Source of the DNA: DSSB01 sp046346845 | GTDB lineage: Bacteria; UBA10199; DSSB01 | NCBI GenBank assembly: GCA_046346845.1 | Contig: JAXMHH010000002.1 | Coordinates: 1-64,000, forward strand | Direction: 5' to 3' | DNA: 64,000 nt | Part shown: piece by piece, positions 16,944 to 26,420 of the stretch | Layout of the letters: each line of letters begins with the position of its first letter | Numbering within the stretch: position 1 is the stretch's first letter | Program-made: the position numbers and the translations under genes | The notes under the pieces: model-generated | Seen by the model: the letters and a program-made list of their open reading frames with translations, nothing else | The model's database searches: none | Told to the model about the DNA's origin: nothing

Positions 16944-17674
16944 AACCGGTCCTCGCCGTGGGCGGACTAGACCCCTCGGGGCATGCGGGGGTGCTGGCCG
17001 ACCTTCGCGTCTTCGCGAAATTGGGCATTCCGGCCCGAGCCGCCCTCACCGCGGTCACCGCGCAATCCGCGCAGGCCTGTCTCGCCTGGGAGCCGGTTTC
17101 CCTCCCCCTGTTCCGCGCCCAGTTGGAGGCGGCCGGGACCCGGCTCGCCGGCGTCAAAATCGGCATGCTGGCGACACCGCGGCATGCGCTTGAAATTCTG
17201 CGCTGGCTCGATCGGGTGCGGCCGCGCTGGGTGGTCTGGGACCCCGTCCTCGCGGCCTCCTCCGGCATGAAGCTGTTTCGCGGCAAGGCGCGGCACCCCG
17301 CCCTGCTTCGATTGCTCGCGCGGGTCGACGTCTTCACCCCCAATATCCCCGAAGTGGAGGCCTTTCTCGACACCCACCTCCGTACCGAGTCGGAGACCGT
17401 ATCCGCGGCGCTCGCCTTGTTCGCGCAGGGAAAAAAATCCGGCCGCTGCGTTGTGGTGAAGGGCGGCCACGGCTCCGAAGCCAAGGTCGCCACCGACCTC
17501 GTCGTCACCTCCGGCGGGATAAAGATTTTGCGGGCCAAGCGGCGCTCGGGCACTCGGCGCGGCACCGGTTGCACCTTCGCCGCGGCCCTGCTCGCCGCCC
17601 TGTGCCGCGGGCAGACCCCGCCGGCGGCGGCCCGTTTCGCCAAACGTTATGTCTTAAAAATATGGGGAGATTAA
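16907..17674 (+). CDS. thiD: hydroxymethylpyrimidine/phosphomethylpyrimidine kinase
   Basis: 255 residues, ribokinase-like fold. ThiD phosphorylates HMP to HMP-P and HMP-PP, the substrate of ThiE. Motifs: VGGLDPSGHAGVLADL at the N-terminus (HMP site), KIGMLATP, DPVLAASSG, TPNIPEVE, KGGHG and the anion hole GTGCTFAAAL. The start at 16907 lies inside thiE; an internal GTG is possible but the overlap keeps the full family N-terminus. Its stop overlaps by four bases, tail to tail, the end of pabC. Confidence 0.93.
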   Translation: MVRRSISKTARLKPVLAVGGLDPSGHAGVLADLRVFAKLGIPARAALTAVTAQSAQACLAWEPVSLPLFRAQLEAAGTRLAGVKIGMLATPRHALEILRWLDRVRPRWVVWDPVLAASSGMKLFRGKARHPALLRLLARVDVFTPNIPEVEAFLDTHLRTESETVSAALALFAQGKKSGRCVVVKGGHGSEAKVATDLVVTSGGIKILRAKRRSGTRRGTGCTFAAALLAALCRGQTPPAAARFAKRYVLKIWGD

Positions 17675-18561
17675 TCCACGCCCCAGCGCCGCGACTCGAA
17701 GCTCTCGAAGCGGAACTGCAGCTCCTCGCGGAACAGCTCGCTGATCCGCGCGGTTTCGGGACCGGGCAAGCCGTTGCCGATCGCCTGGCCGTTGACGCGC
17801 GTGAGGGGCAGGATCTCCTTGATGGAATTGGTCAGGAAGGCCTCCTTGGCCTGCAAGAGATCCAAGAGCGTCACGGGCCGCTCCTCGTAGGGCAGGTAAT
17901 TCTTCACCAGCAGGTCGATGATCGCGCCTCGGGTGATCCCCGGAAGCGGACCCTCGCTGACCGGCGGGGTCACCACCTTCTGCCCGTCGTAGAGGAATAA
18001 ATTCATGGTCGCACCTTCCGCGAGGTTGCCGGCGGTGTTCCGAAGCAGGGCCTCATCGGCGCCCTGCTCCTGGGCCATGCGTTGGGCCACCACGGAACGG
18101 AGGTAATTGGTCGACTTGATCTGGCAGAGCGGGTCGGGGGAGATCTTGAAGTCCTCGACCACCACCGCCCTGGCCCCCTCGGAGTAGAGCTTGGCCGGCG
18201 GTTTGTCGAGCGGCCTGGCCAAAACCACCAAATTGGTGCCCGCCCCCGGCTGCAACTTGCCCATCTCATGGTTTTCCCGGCTCAGCGTCAGGCGCAGGTA
18301 GGCGTCTTTCAGCCGGTTGTGGTGGAGGGTCTGGTAGAGCGCGAATTCCAGCTTGGAGGAGGAGATATTGAGCTGCATGCGCAGCAGGTCCATGCCGCGA
18401 AACAGGCGCTGCAAATGCTCGGTGAGGAAGGGGATGAAGCCCCGCGTGGCCTTCATCGTCTCGAACAGTCCCTCGCCGTAGAGGTAGCTGCGGTCCAGGG
18501 CCCAAAACGAGACCTCGTGCTCGTGCTTGAGCATGCCGTTGAAATAAACCAAGCCGGACAT
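17671..18561 (-). CDS. pabC: aminodeoxychorismate lyase, class IV PLP aminotransferase family
   Basis: 296 residues. Fold-type IV PLP enzyme with the Schiff-base Lys149 in CQIKSTNYLRSVVA, Glu182 in NLAEGATMNLF, and the N-terminal DRSYLYGEGLFETMKA. The same family includes branched-chain and D-amino-acid aminotransferases. The pabC assignment rests on the directly upstream pabB (43-base gap), where PabC releases pyruvate from aminodeoxychorismate to give p-aminobenzoate for folate. It is the last gene of a minus-strand run. Confidence 0.85.
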   Translation of the reverse strand: MSGLVYFNGMLKHEHEVSFWALDRSYLYGEGLFETMKATRGFIPFLTEHLQRLFRGMDLLRMQLNISSSKLEFALYQTLHHNRLKDAYLRLTLSRENHEMGKLQPGAGTNLVVLARPLDKPPAKLYSEGARAVVVEDFKISPDPLCQIKSTNYLRSVVAQRMAQEQGADEALLRNTAGNLAEGATMNLFLYDGQKVVTPPVSEGPLPGITRGAIIDLLVKNYLPYEERPVTLLDLLQAKEAFLTNSIKEILPLTRVNGQAIGNGLPGPETARISELFREELQFRFESFESRRWGVD

Positions 18562-18603
18562 GGAAAGGATCGTAACTCCCGGAGGCCGAAACGGGAAGTG
18601 GAT

Positions 18604-19938
18604 TTAGGGAGCGAAATCCGGGAGCCCCAGGGCCTCGAAGAAACCGCGGGCCTTGTGCAGGCATTCTTCGTATTCCAGCTCGGGATCGGAATCGGCCACG
18701 ATGCCGCCCCCCGCCGAAAAGCCCAGGCGCTCCCCGCGCAGCAGGGCGCTGCGGATCGCGATGTTGAAGGAGGCCCTGCCGTCGAAGCCGGCGTGGCCGA
18801 GCGATCCGGTGTAAAGGCCGCGCGGCACCGCTTCCAAGGCGTCGATGATCTCCATGGCCTTGAGCTTGGGCGCCCCAGTGATCGATCCGCCGGGCGAGAG
18901 CTTCTCCAAGGCCTGAAAGGGCCCCACTCCCGCCAACAGCCGCCCCCGGACCTCGGCGTAGAGGTGATGAACCTGGGGCAGGGAGTCGAGGGCCTTTAAT
19001 TGCGGCACCGCGACGCTGCCGACGCGGCAACAGCGGCCCAGGTCGTTGCGGACCAAGTCGACGATCATCAGCAGCTCGGCGGCATCCTTGGGGCTGCGCA
19101 GGAGCTCCTCCGCCAGACGCCGGTCGAGCTCGGGATCGGGGTCCCGGCGCCGGGTGCCCTTGATGGGAAAGGAACGCGCCCACTCCCCCTCGACTTCCAG
19201 CAAGGTCTCCGGCGAAGCTGACAGGATCTGCGCCTCCCCCAGGTTGCAGAAGGCCATTTGCGGCGCCGGGCTCGCCGAACGCAGGCGGAGGTAGAGGTCG
19301 GCCGGATCCCAGGCACCCCGGGCGGTGAAGCCCTGGGAAAAATTCACCTGGTAGCAATCGCCGCGGCGGATCCGCTCCTGGATGTCCCGTACCTTGGCAA
19401 GATAAGTCTCTTTCGATATTTGGGCCCGCAGCGAACGCAGCTGGAAGCTCCCGCCTTGCCCCGCGGAGGCCGAGGCCAGGGTCGCGGCCAGGGCCTCGCA
19501 GCGGCGCCGCGCCACGGCGGGATCGCTCCCCTCCCCCCCCTCCTCCAGGCCCAGCGAAAAGACCCAGGCCTGGTTGCGAAGGTGATCGAGGGCCAGGCCG
19601 GTGTCATAGGCGAAAAACTGCGCGGCGGGGAGCCCCGCCCCCGGCTTCGACGAAGGATAAGCCAAGTATCCGACCAGGCCGCCGCAAAAGGGCAGGCCCT
19701 CGGGATCGAAACGGGGCACCGTGTGGAGAAAATGATCCAGCTCGGCCGCAAGCTCGCGGAACTCCTTCCCTTCGGAAAGCCCCCAGCGGCGGAGGGGCTG
19801 AAGCACCAAGAGCGAGGCCTGGGCATGGGGGTGACCCGCAAGCGCGCTGTCCAACCAGATCGCCGGGGCCTGGGCGGCCGCCAAGTTGGCGAGCTGCGCC
19901 GGAGAGGGCATCGGAACTTCGAGGCGTTCGCAACTCAT
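18604..19938 (-). CDS. pabB: aminodeoxychorismate synthase component I
   Basis: 444 residues, chorismate-binding family. The PIKGT motif with Lys260 distinguishes PabB-type aminodeoxychorismate synthases from anthranilate synthases, which have Ala (PIAGT). Other family signatures are GDCYQVNFSQ, ELLMIVDLVRNDLGR, LSPGGSITGAPKLKAMEII and GFSAGGGIVADSDPE. No pabA glutaminase is adjacent, so the ammonia donor must be encoded elsewhere. Its start overlaps the end of the SPL-family gene by four bases (ATGA), indicating translational coupling. With the PTPS-III-like gene at 7008 this makes two folate-linked loci in the window. Confidence 0.92.
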   Translation of the reverse strand: MSCERLEVPMPSPAQLANLAAAQAPAIWLDSALAGHPHAQASLLVLQPLRRWGLSEGKEFRELAAELDHFLHTVPRFDPEGLPFCGGLVGYLAYPSSKPGAGLPAAQFFAYDTGLALDHLRNQAWVFSLGLEEGGEGSDPAVARRRCEALAATLASASAGQGGSFQLRSLRAQISKETYLAKVRDIQERIRRGDCYQVNFSQGFTARGAWDPADLYLRLRSASPAPQMAFCNLGEAQILSASPETLLEVEGEWARSFPIKGTRRRDPDPELDRRLAEELLRSPKDAAELLMIVDLVRNDLGRCCRVGSVAVPQLKALDSLPQVHHLYAEVRGRLLAGVGPFQALEKLSPGGSITGAPKLKAMEIIDALEAVPRGLYTGSLGHAGFDGRASFNIAIRSALLRGERLGFSAGGGIVADSDPELEYEECLHKARGFFEALGLPDFAP

Positions 19939-21032
19939 GCCGTGGCCAGCTCCCTCAATCGGCGGATCAACCTAGCCTCGACCGCATCCGGCAGGGGCGC
20001 CGCCTCCCCGGTGACCTCTTCCCACATCCAAGGCGCCTCCATGCAGAGGTAGCGGGGAAAGACCTCGCTCCATTCCTGCAGACGCGACCAGACATGGCGG
20101 TACATTTCGCGGCGCAGGGTTTTGAAGTAGCGCAGCTTGCCGTCCGGCGCCGGGACGAACTCTTCCGCGAAGAGCTTCGTCTGCGGAAAGCGCTGGGTCG
20201 CGATCTCCTTGAGCGGCTTGTCGAAGCGCAGGCTGCCGACGCTGACCCAGGCGATGCGGCGGGGATCCAGGGCCGCGGCGACGGCCCCGAGCATCCCGTC
20301 GTAGGCCTCGCGCCAACCCTCGCGAAAGATCATCGGATCCAAGTGCAGGCCCACCGGATAACCGGCAGCTTGGGCGCGGCGGGCGGCGGCCAGCCGCTCC
20401 GCCAGCGAGGCGCATTTCAGTTCCTCCCGCTGCACGACCTCCTCGGGGGCCAACGACCAGGAGAGGACGGTGTGCCCGCGGTGGGCCAGGCCCAGCAGGT
20501 TCTCGATGCAGTCGGATTTGGTCTTCAACTCGAGGAAGAGGTCTCGCTGCTCCGCGAAAAACGGGACCCATTCCCGGCTGAAACCGGTGAGCGGATCCAA
20601 GGCCAGGGAATCGGAAAGCTCGCCGGTCCCGAGCCGCAGGGCCTGTCCCGGCCGCTCTTGACCGAGGCGCCGGATGGCGGCGAGAAAGAATTCGGAGTTG
20701 GCGAAGACGGTGAGCACCGGGTTGTTTTTCAAATAGCTCTGCAGGATGCAGTAGGTGCACTCCAGGTGGCAGTTGGAGACCGGGTTGAAGACGTAGTCGC
20801 CCAGATTGATGGCGTGCTTGACCTTGGGGAAGGGCTTCAAGGCCTCGCCTCTCGCCTCGGCGAGGGCCAAGACCCGCTTGGCGGGCGTCATGGGCCCGGG
20901 TTCCTTCCAAGCCTGGAGGTTGTCCAACACCTCGACCGGGACCTGGGGAAAGGCGGCGCGGACCCTCCGCGTCACCAGCGCCGCGGCGACGGCGGACTCG
21001 ATCAAGAGGCGTTGGGGCGTGAAGGCCTGCAT
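19935..21032 (-). CDS. spore photoproduct lyase (SPL) family radical SAM protein
   Basis: 365 residues. Cluster ligands Cys88, Cys92 and Cys95 (NCHLECTYCILQSYL), then RLGTGELSDSLALDPLTGFS, LELKTKS and VVLSWSL-like segments typical of the SPL family, whose founding member repairs UV-induced spore photoproduct in DNA. This organism shows no other sporulation gene here, so a DNA-repair role is possible but unproven; non-sporulating homologues are common. It is coupled by a four-base overlap to pabB and follows the large membrane protein by 44 bases. Confidence 0.85.
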   Translation of the reverse strand: MQAFTPQRLLIESAVAAALVTRRVRAAFPQVPVEVLDNLQAWKEPGPMTPAKRVLALAEARGEALKPFPKVKHAINLGDYVFNPVSNCHLECTYCILQSYLKNNPVLTVFANSEFFLAAIRRLGQERPGQALRLGTGELSDSLALDPLTGFSREWVPFFAEQRDLFLELKTKSDCIENLLGLAHRGHTVLSWSLAPEEVVQREELKCASLAERLAAARRAQAAGYPVGLHLDPMIFREGWREAYDGMLGAVAAALDPRRIAWVSVGSLRFDKPLKEIATQRFPQTKLFAEEFVPAPDGKLRYFKTLRREMYRHVWSRLQEWSEVFPRYLCMEAPWMWEEVTGEAAPLPDAVEARLIRRLRELATA

Positions 21033-21076
21033 GCCCTCGAGGGCCTAGCACGGCGCAAAAGCCCAAGCAAACCCGC

Positions 21077-24000
21077 TTAAGCCGCCGGAGGCGGCGGGGG
21101 CACCCGCGGCTTCCGCAAAGGCCGCCAGGCCCCCTCGGTGGTCAGGCAGGTCCAGCCCCAGCGCAGCCAGCGGAGCAAGGCCAGGGCCAGCCACAGGGCC
21201 CAGGCCAGCATCGCCAGCCGGTAGCAGAAGAGCGGGACCGAGACGAGCCAGACCCGCGGCAGGGTCTCTCCGGTGCGGTCTTGGAACCAGCGCAGGAAGG
21301 TGTTGCTAGAACCGTTGCCCGCGATCTGCATGTCGGGCATCCCCAGCAGGCCCTGGTGGATCGAGACGAAGATCACGATCAGGGCCGCGAGGGTCCAGCC
21401 GATCAGGAGGAGCTGGAACAGGTCGAATTTGATGGCCCCCGCCAAGGGTTGGCGCTGCCGGTAGCCCAGGGCGAGCAACCAACCGGCGACGATGATCGAG
21501 GCCCAGATCGGCACCTGCGTGAGGCCCAGACCCAGCAGGATCCAGTGATGGGTCTTGAGCGGGCTCAGGCGGCTGCGGCCCAGGCCGATGGAGACCAGCA
21601 ACAGGACGGCCAGCAGGCTCCAGAACAGCACCGCGGGCCCGACGCGCAGGCCGCCCGTGAAGAGCACCCAGCGGTTCTCGGGCAGATGGATCTGAGTCTC
21701 GGCGTTGACGCTGGCAGCGCCGAGCTTGACCTCGGGAGAGCGAAACCAGGCCTTCAGCGGCAGAGGCTGCTGCCAACTCAGCTCCACCCGCTGCGTGCCG
21801 GGCACCAGCGGGAGCGAGACCTTCAGGCCCTCCTGGCGGATCGGCTGGACCGCGCCGTTGATCTGCACCGATTGCAGCACAGCACCCTCCGGCAGGGTCA
21901 GGACATGCTGCCCTCCCAAGCTGCTGCGCAGGGTAAGCGAGAGCGTCGACTCGGTGAAGCGCAGGCCCGGACGCAGGGAGAGCAGGCTGCGGTCGATGGT
22001 CAAGGTCTGCCCCGGAACCCCCGCCGGGCGCGTGATCCGCAGGTCGACCTGCTCGCCGGGCCAAGGCCGCCATTGCACGGGCCAGCGCTGGGCGGCATCC
22101 GCGGGATGCACGGGCGGAATGCCCTCGGCGCTGAAATGCCAGATGGGGTTCAAGTCCAGCAGCCAGATCTCGGTCATGGTGTCCGATTCGGTGGCCTTCA
22201 GCGAGATCCGCTCGCTCTCCTTGAGCACCGAGTGCCAGGAAAACTCGGTCGCGTTGGGCCCCATGCTCACCGAGACCTTGTTGTCCTTTACCTGGACGTC
22301 GGCGTCGGTCACGGATTCGCCCGGCAACAGCGAGACCTCGGCGACAAAGGCGCTCCCCGTCGGGCTCAGGCGCAGGACGCGGGTCTCGACCTCCCAGGTG
22401 AGGCCGAGGATGAGGTGGCGCTCGACGCTGACGAAAGGCGGCAGGGTCGCCTGCTTGGGTCCCGCCTTATCCGAGCTCAGGCCCTGCAGGCGGGTCAGCT
22501 GCAGGTTGTCCGCGGTCAGCCCATTGTCTTGCATCCCCTCCAGGCTCCAGTCGCTGACCTGGGCCTGCAGGTAATGGGGCTTGAGCGGCAGGGCAATCTG
22601 CACGCTGGGCCGCTCCGGCAGGGGCCCCTCGATCGAGACCTGGTGGACGCCCGGGTTGAGCTGGATCCAGAGCTGTCCATCCTCGTCGCGATGCAGGGCC
22701 GAGAAGGGCTGGCCGTCGACCGTGACGGTCTGGGGAGACCATTCCTTGAAAGACCCCGGCAAGGGCACCGCCGTCATCCCCTCGACGCCGATCTCCAAGA
22801 GGGCACGCAGGTTATTGCCCGCGACGGTGAGCTGCATGCGGGAGAGAGCGGCGCACTCCGGGAAGCATTCGGGATTCTGCAGGAGCCGCTCGCGCAGCTC
22901 GTTGAGCAAGGTATCCGGCGGATAATCCGCGCGGGCCGCCCGCGGCGCCAAGGCCACCAAGCTCAAGGCTAGCAAAAGCCCGGCCGCCATGGCCTGGCGG
23001 GGTTTCAAAAAGCCCGGCCAAAAGGCCCCCGGCATCCCCAACAAGCGGAGGATCAGGAGCGCCAAGAGCAGGACGCGCAGGACGGCCAGGGCGAAATTCG
23101 CCGCCGGCGGGACCAAGAGGAGATGCAGGACCTGGGATTTCTCCACCGGACCGTTCCAGCGCAGGTCGAAGCGATTCCAGCTCCAGGTGGGCAGACCGGG
23201 ACCGGTCTGCACCTTGGTGCCGGGGCGCTGCTGCAGCAGGTTTTCCTGGGTCTTGACGTCGTAATTCGCGAGTCCGTAGCCCTTCGAGCTGACCTGCACC
23301 TGCTCCGCCATCCTCTCGTCCCCGTCCTTCGCCACCTTGAGCTTGCGCATCACGCTCGGCATGGGCGCCCCGGGCTTCTCAGCGTATTGGGCCTCGGCCT
23401 CCGGCGGCGGCGGGGGCGCGTTCAACTCCTGTTGAACCGCTTGGGGCGCCTTGGCGGCGCCTCCCAGCATCATCGTCCCGGTCGCCGGCGCGTTCGCCGG
23501 GTAGACCTGCTGATTCCCTTCGGAATCGAAATACGAATAGGAATGCTCCAGCACCGGGTACATGCCCTGCCGAATCTGCTGCACCATAAAGGGCACGGCG
23601 ATGATGAACAACAGGACCATCACGATGCCGGTGTAGACCCGCGAGAGGGTGCGCAGCTTGCCGGGCTTGAGGAGGCGCAGCAGGGCGTAGCCGGCCAGCA
23701 GGGCCAGCCAGACCCACTGCGGGGCCTCGCTTTCGGTGAAGGTGAGGGTCAGCGCCAAGAGGGCGACTAGCCCCCAGGTCTTCCCGAACAGCTTCGCGAA
23801 GATCAAAAACAGGATCAGGACCAAAAAGATGTTGAGCAGGTTCCAGCGGCCGATCCAGGTGCCGGGCACCTCGTCGGCGCCCGTGACCGCCAGCAGCGAC
23901 CAGCCGGGCGGGAGGTTCAGCTCACCGCTGACCTGCTGAAAGTCCTCGTTCCAACCGATCGCCGGGACCTTGCGGATCGAGCCGGTGAGCCGGCTGTCGG

Positions 24001-25267
24001 CCAGGACCTTGAGGTTGCCCTGGCGGATCTCGACGCCGGAGCGCTTCTCCCCTTCCAAGGCGGTGATGAACTGATCCTGCCCGTCCACCGAGACGCGGCC
24101 GAGCTGCACGGGCGCGTTCATCTCGAGGCGATAGCCCCGGTTCATCGTCCCGCTCAGGTCGTCCTGGAGGGTATAGCCTCCGCCGTCGAAGTCCAGCCAG
24201 AGCCGCCGGAATAAGGTGAGCTGATCGGGGGCGGGATCGGCGTCGCCGCGCCGCCGCTCGACCAACTGCATGGTCTCGCCGGGGCGCAGCCGGTAGGCGG
24301 GCAATTGCTTCCAATCCTCGGGCAGGGTGGTCTGCTGGGGATCGATCGAGGCGACTCCTTCGATGTTCACCAAGCGCAGGTTATTGTGGGCGGCGAAGAC
24401 CCAGACCTCCTCCGGGGCGAGGGGCGGATCGTCGTTGGGCAGGGTCAGGGATTGGACCGGTCCCAGGTGACGGGCCTTGAGATTGAGCTCCCAGGTTCCC
24501 GCCCTCACCTGCACCTTCAGCCGGCCGTCCTGCTCCAGCCTTGCGGGCAAGGGCGAATCGATCTCCATCAGGACGAAACCCTCCGGCAGGGCCTTGCCCA
24601 GCAGGACTTCGCGGGGCTTGCCCGAGGCGTCCAGGCTGATCCGAGTGGTGAGCAGCAGGGGGATATCGTCGTCCACCTGGCGATTGACGCGAATATCCAG
24701 CCGCTCCTCCCCCGCCTCCCCCTCCGACTCCTGCTCGAGCCACAGCAGCCCGTTTTCGTCGATCTGGGGGAAATTCACCACGACCCCTTGCAAGGTTAAT
24801 TTCAAGAGGCCCGAGGCGGAGGGGATCTGGAAATTTTCCGGCATCGAGTCCCAGACATAGCTGCCGCTCAGGCTATGCGGGCCCTTTTTCAAAAAGACGC
24901 TCGGCACGCCGTCGCGCAGCACCACCGGAGCGGCCTGGCCGTCGGCCTTCACCCCCTGGGGCCAGCGCTTCTCATCGCCCGGAAGGGGCACCCAGTCATC
25001 CTGATAAAGGAGCCATTGCTGGCTGAAGCTCCCCTGTTTGGCCTCGATGCCCAGGTCCAGACGGGAGGCCCAGGCGCAGATCCGGTCCTGCCCCTCGTCG
25101 CTAAGAAAGGGGCAGCGTTCGGCCTCATGGTCGTGGAGGACCCAGTCGACCCAGGCGCGGAGCTCCGGCGGGACCTGTTCGGGACTGAAGGGGGCGGCCT
25201 GGAGCCGAGCCGGAAAGGAAAAGAGCGAGAGCATCAGAAAAAGCAGCCAAGGAAGGGTGCGCCGCAT
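21077..25267 (-). CDS. 1396-residue multi-pass envelope protein (unknown)
   Basis: A signal peptide (residues 1-24, ending ARLQA) with GGAGG-type ribosome binding site before the ATG. Residues ~25-470 form a large periplasmic beta-rich region (LTLPNDDPPLAPEEVWVF, LWLDFDGGGYTLQDDLSG). About four membrane helices lie near 480-580, a Pro/Ala-rich segment near 640, and one or two helices near 740-800. A second periplasmic region spans roughly 800-1210, and about five helices follow at the C-terminus, ending in PRVPPPPPAA. I do not recognise the family. Its layout suggests an inner-membrane protein with two large periplasmic lobes. It heads the run ending in pabC. Confidence 0.85.
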   Translation of the reverse strand: MRRTLPWLLFLMLSLFSFPARLQAAPFSPEQVPPELRAWVDWVLHDHEAERCPFLSDEGQDRICAWASRLDLGIEAKQGSFSQQWLLYQDDWVPLPGDEKRWPQGVKADGQAAPVVLRDGVPSVFLKKGPHSLSGSYVWDSMPENFQIPSASGLLKLTLQGVVVNFPQIDENGLLWLEQESEGEAGEERLDIRVNRQVDDDIPLLLTTRISLDASGKPREVLLGKALPEGFVLMEIDSPLPARLEQDGRLKVQVRAGTWELNLKARHLGPVQSLTLPNDDPPLAPEEVWVFAAHNNLRLVNIEGVASIDPQQTTLPEDWKQLPAYRLRPGETMQLVERRRGDADPAPDQLTLFRRLWLDFDGGGYTLQDDLSGTMNRGYRLEMNAPVQLGRVSVDGQDQFITALEGEKRSGVEIRQGNLKVLADSRLTGSIRKVPAIGWNEDFQQVSGELNLPPGWSLLAVTGADEVPGTWIGRWNLLNIFLVLILFLIFAKLFGKTWGLVALLALTLTFTESEAPQWVWLALLAGYALLRLLKPGKLRTLSRVYTGIVMVLLFIIAVPFMVQQIRQGMYPVLEHSYSYFDSEGNQQVYPANAPATGTMMLGGAAKAPQAVQQELNAPPPPPEAEAQYAEKPGAPMPSVMRKLKVAKDGDERMAEQVQVSSKGYGLANYDVKTQENLLQQRPGTKVQTGPGLPTWSWNRFDLRWNGPVEKSQVLHLLLVPPAANFALAVLRVLLLALLILRLLGMPGAFWPGFLKPRQAMAAGLLLALSLVALAPRAARADYPPDTLLNELRERLLQNPECFPECAALSRMQLTVAGNNLRALLEIGVEGMTAVPLPGSFKEWSPQTVTVDGQPFSALHRDEDGQLWIQLNPGVHQVSIEGPLPERPSVQIALPLKPHYLQAQVSDWSLEGMQDNGLTADNLQLTRLQGLSSDKAGPKQATLPPFVSVERHLILGLTWEVETRVLRLSPTGSAFVAEVSLLPGESVTDADVQVKDNKVSVSMGPNATEFSWHSVLKESERISLKATESDTMTEIWLLDLNPIWHFSAEGIPPVHPADAAQRWPVQWRPWPGEQVDLRITRPAGVPGQTLTIDRSLLSLRPGLRFTESTLSLTLRSSLGGQHVLTLPEGAVLQSVQINGAVQPIRQEGLKVSLPLVPGTQRVELSWQQPLPLKAWFRSPEVKLGAASVNAETQIHLPENRWVLFTGGLRVGPAVLFWSLLAVLLLVSIGLGRSRLSPLKTHHWILLGLGLTQVPIWASIIVAGWLLALGYRQRQPLAGAIKFDLFQLLLIGWTLAALIVIFVSIHQGLLGMPDMQIAGNGSSNTFLRWFQDRTGETLPRVWLVSVPLFCYRLAMLAWALWLALALLRWLRWGWTCLTTEGAWRPLRKPRVPPPPPAA

Positions 25268-25415
25268 GGAACCTCCAAAGGTTTTTTCGGCCCCGGATTG
25301 GGCCCGCTAGGTAGGAAAGGAGGACGTCAAGGTACTGGTTTTGGTCTAAAATGTCTCTAAAAAATCCTTGGACGTGGGGGTGAGAAAAGTGCTTTAAGCG
25401 GGATACCCCTTATTT

Positions 25416-26396
25416 ATGAGACATCACCGCTATCCCCGCGGCGGTCGTCCGGACCGCCGCCAGCAAGGGCCCCAACGCCACCACCGGCCGGGCCGCACGG
25501 GACGACCGGATCAGCAAAAATCGGATCAATTTGTGGCCTTCACCGAGAAGACCTCGATCGATCCCTATGAACGCCTGCGCCTGGAGTCCGAAGGCGGGCC
25601 CCTCTCGATGCGGGTCTTCGACCTGGTCTGCCCGATCGGCAAGGGACAGCGCGGCCTGATCGTCGCCCCGCCCAAGGCGGGAAAGACCACCCTGCTCCAA
25701 GACCTCTGCAACGCGGTGGCCAAGAACCACCCCGAGGTGAAATTGTACGCATTATTGGTCGAGGAGCGGCCTGAGGAGGTCACCGACTTCAAGCGCTCGG
25801 TGCCGGCCGAGATCCGGGCCAGTTCCTCGGATCACGACACCGAACACCACATCGCGACCGCCAACCAGCTGCTCGAAGACGCGGTGGCCCAGGTCAACGA
25901 GGGCAAGGACGTCATGATCGTCGTCGACTCCCTCACCCGCCTCTCCCGGGTGCACAACCGGGAGGCTCGCAGCGGCAAGACGCTGAGCGGGGGCGTCGAC
26001 GCCAACGCCCTCGAAGTCCCGCGCCGCTTCTTCGGTGCCGCGCGCAAGCTGGAAGAAGGCGGCTCCCTCACCATCATCGCCACGGCCCTGGTCAACACCG
26101 GCAGCCAGATGGACGAATACATCTTCCAAGAGTTCAAGGGCACGGGAAACATGGAACTGGTCCTGTCCCGCCGCCTCGCCGAACAGCGCATCTTCCCCGC
26201 CATCGACGTCCCGGCCTCGGGCACCCGGAAGGAAGAGAAGCTGCTCTCCCCCGAGGAATACGCCACCATGCAGAAGATCCGCGGCTTTCTGGCCGGGCTC
26301 AACCCGGTCGACGCGGGAAAAAAACTCGTCGAGACCCTCCAACGGCACAAGAGCAATGCCGCCCTGCTCGAAGCGGTGCGCGGCGGCCTTGGCTAA
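25416..26396 (+). CDS. rho: Rho-family transcription termination ATPase lacking the N-terminal RNA-binding domains
   Basis: 326 residues against ~420 for typical Rho. The C-terminal RecA-like ATPase is complete: Walker A APPKAGKTTLLQ (residues 84-95), LLVEERPEEVTDFKR, Walker B VMIVVDSLTRLSR, Q-loop SGKTLSGGVDANAL, and FKGTGNMELVLSRRLAEQRIFPAID with R-loop and arginine finger. The Rho_N and cold-shock primary RNA-binding domains are absent. Instead residues 1-36 are an Arg/His/Pro/Gln-rich tail. No frame upstream encodes the missing domains. It may be a shortened housekeeping Rho or a paralogue. No clear Shine-Dalgarno precedes the ATG. Confidence 0.9.
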   Translation: MRHHRYPRGGRPDRRQQGPQRHHRPGRTGRPDQQKSDQFVAFTEKTSIDPYERLRLESEGGPLSMRVFDLVCPIGKGQRGLIVAPPKAGKTTLLQDLCNAVAKNHPEVKLYALLVEERPEEVTDFKRSVPAEIRASSSDHDTEHHIATANQLLEDAVAQVNEGKDVMIVVDSLTRLSRVHNREARSGKTLSGGVDANALEVPRRFFGAARKLEEGGSLTIIATALVNTGSQMDEYIFQEFKGTGNMELVLSRRLAEQRIFPAIDVPASGTRKEEKLLSPEEYATMQKIRGFLAGLNPVDAGKKLVETLQRHKSNAALLEAVRGGLG

Positions 26397-26420
26397 GGCA
26401 CCCCGTTTTTCCACGAACCG

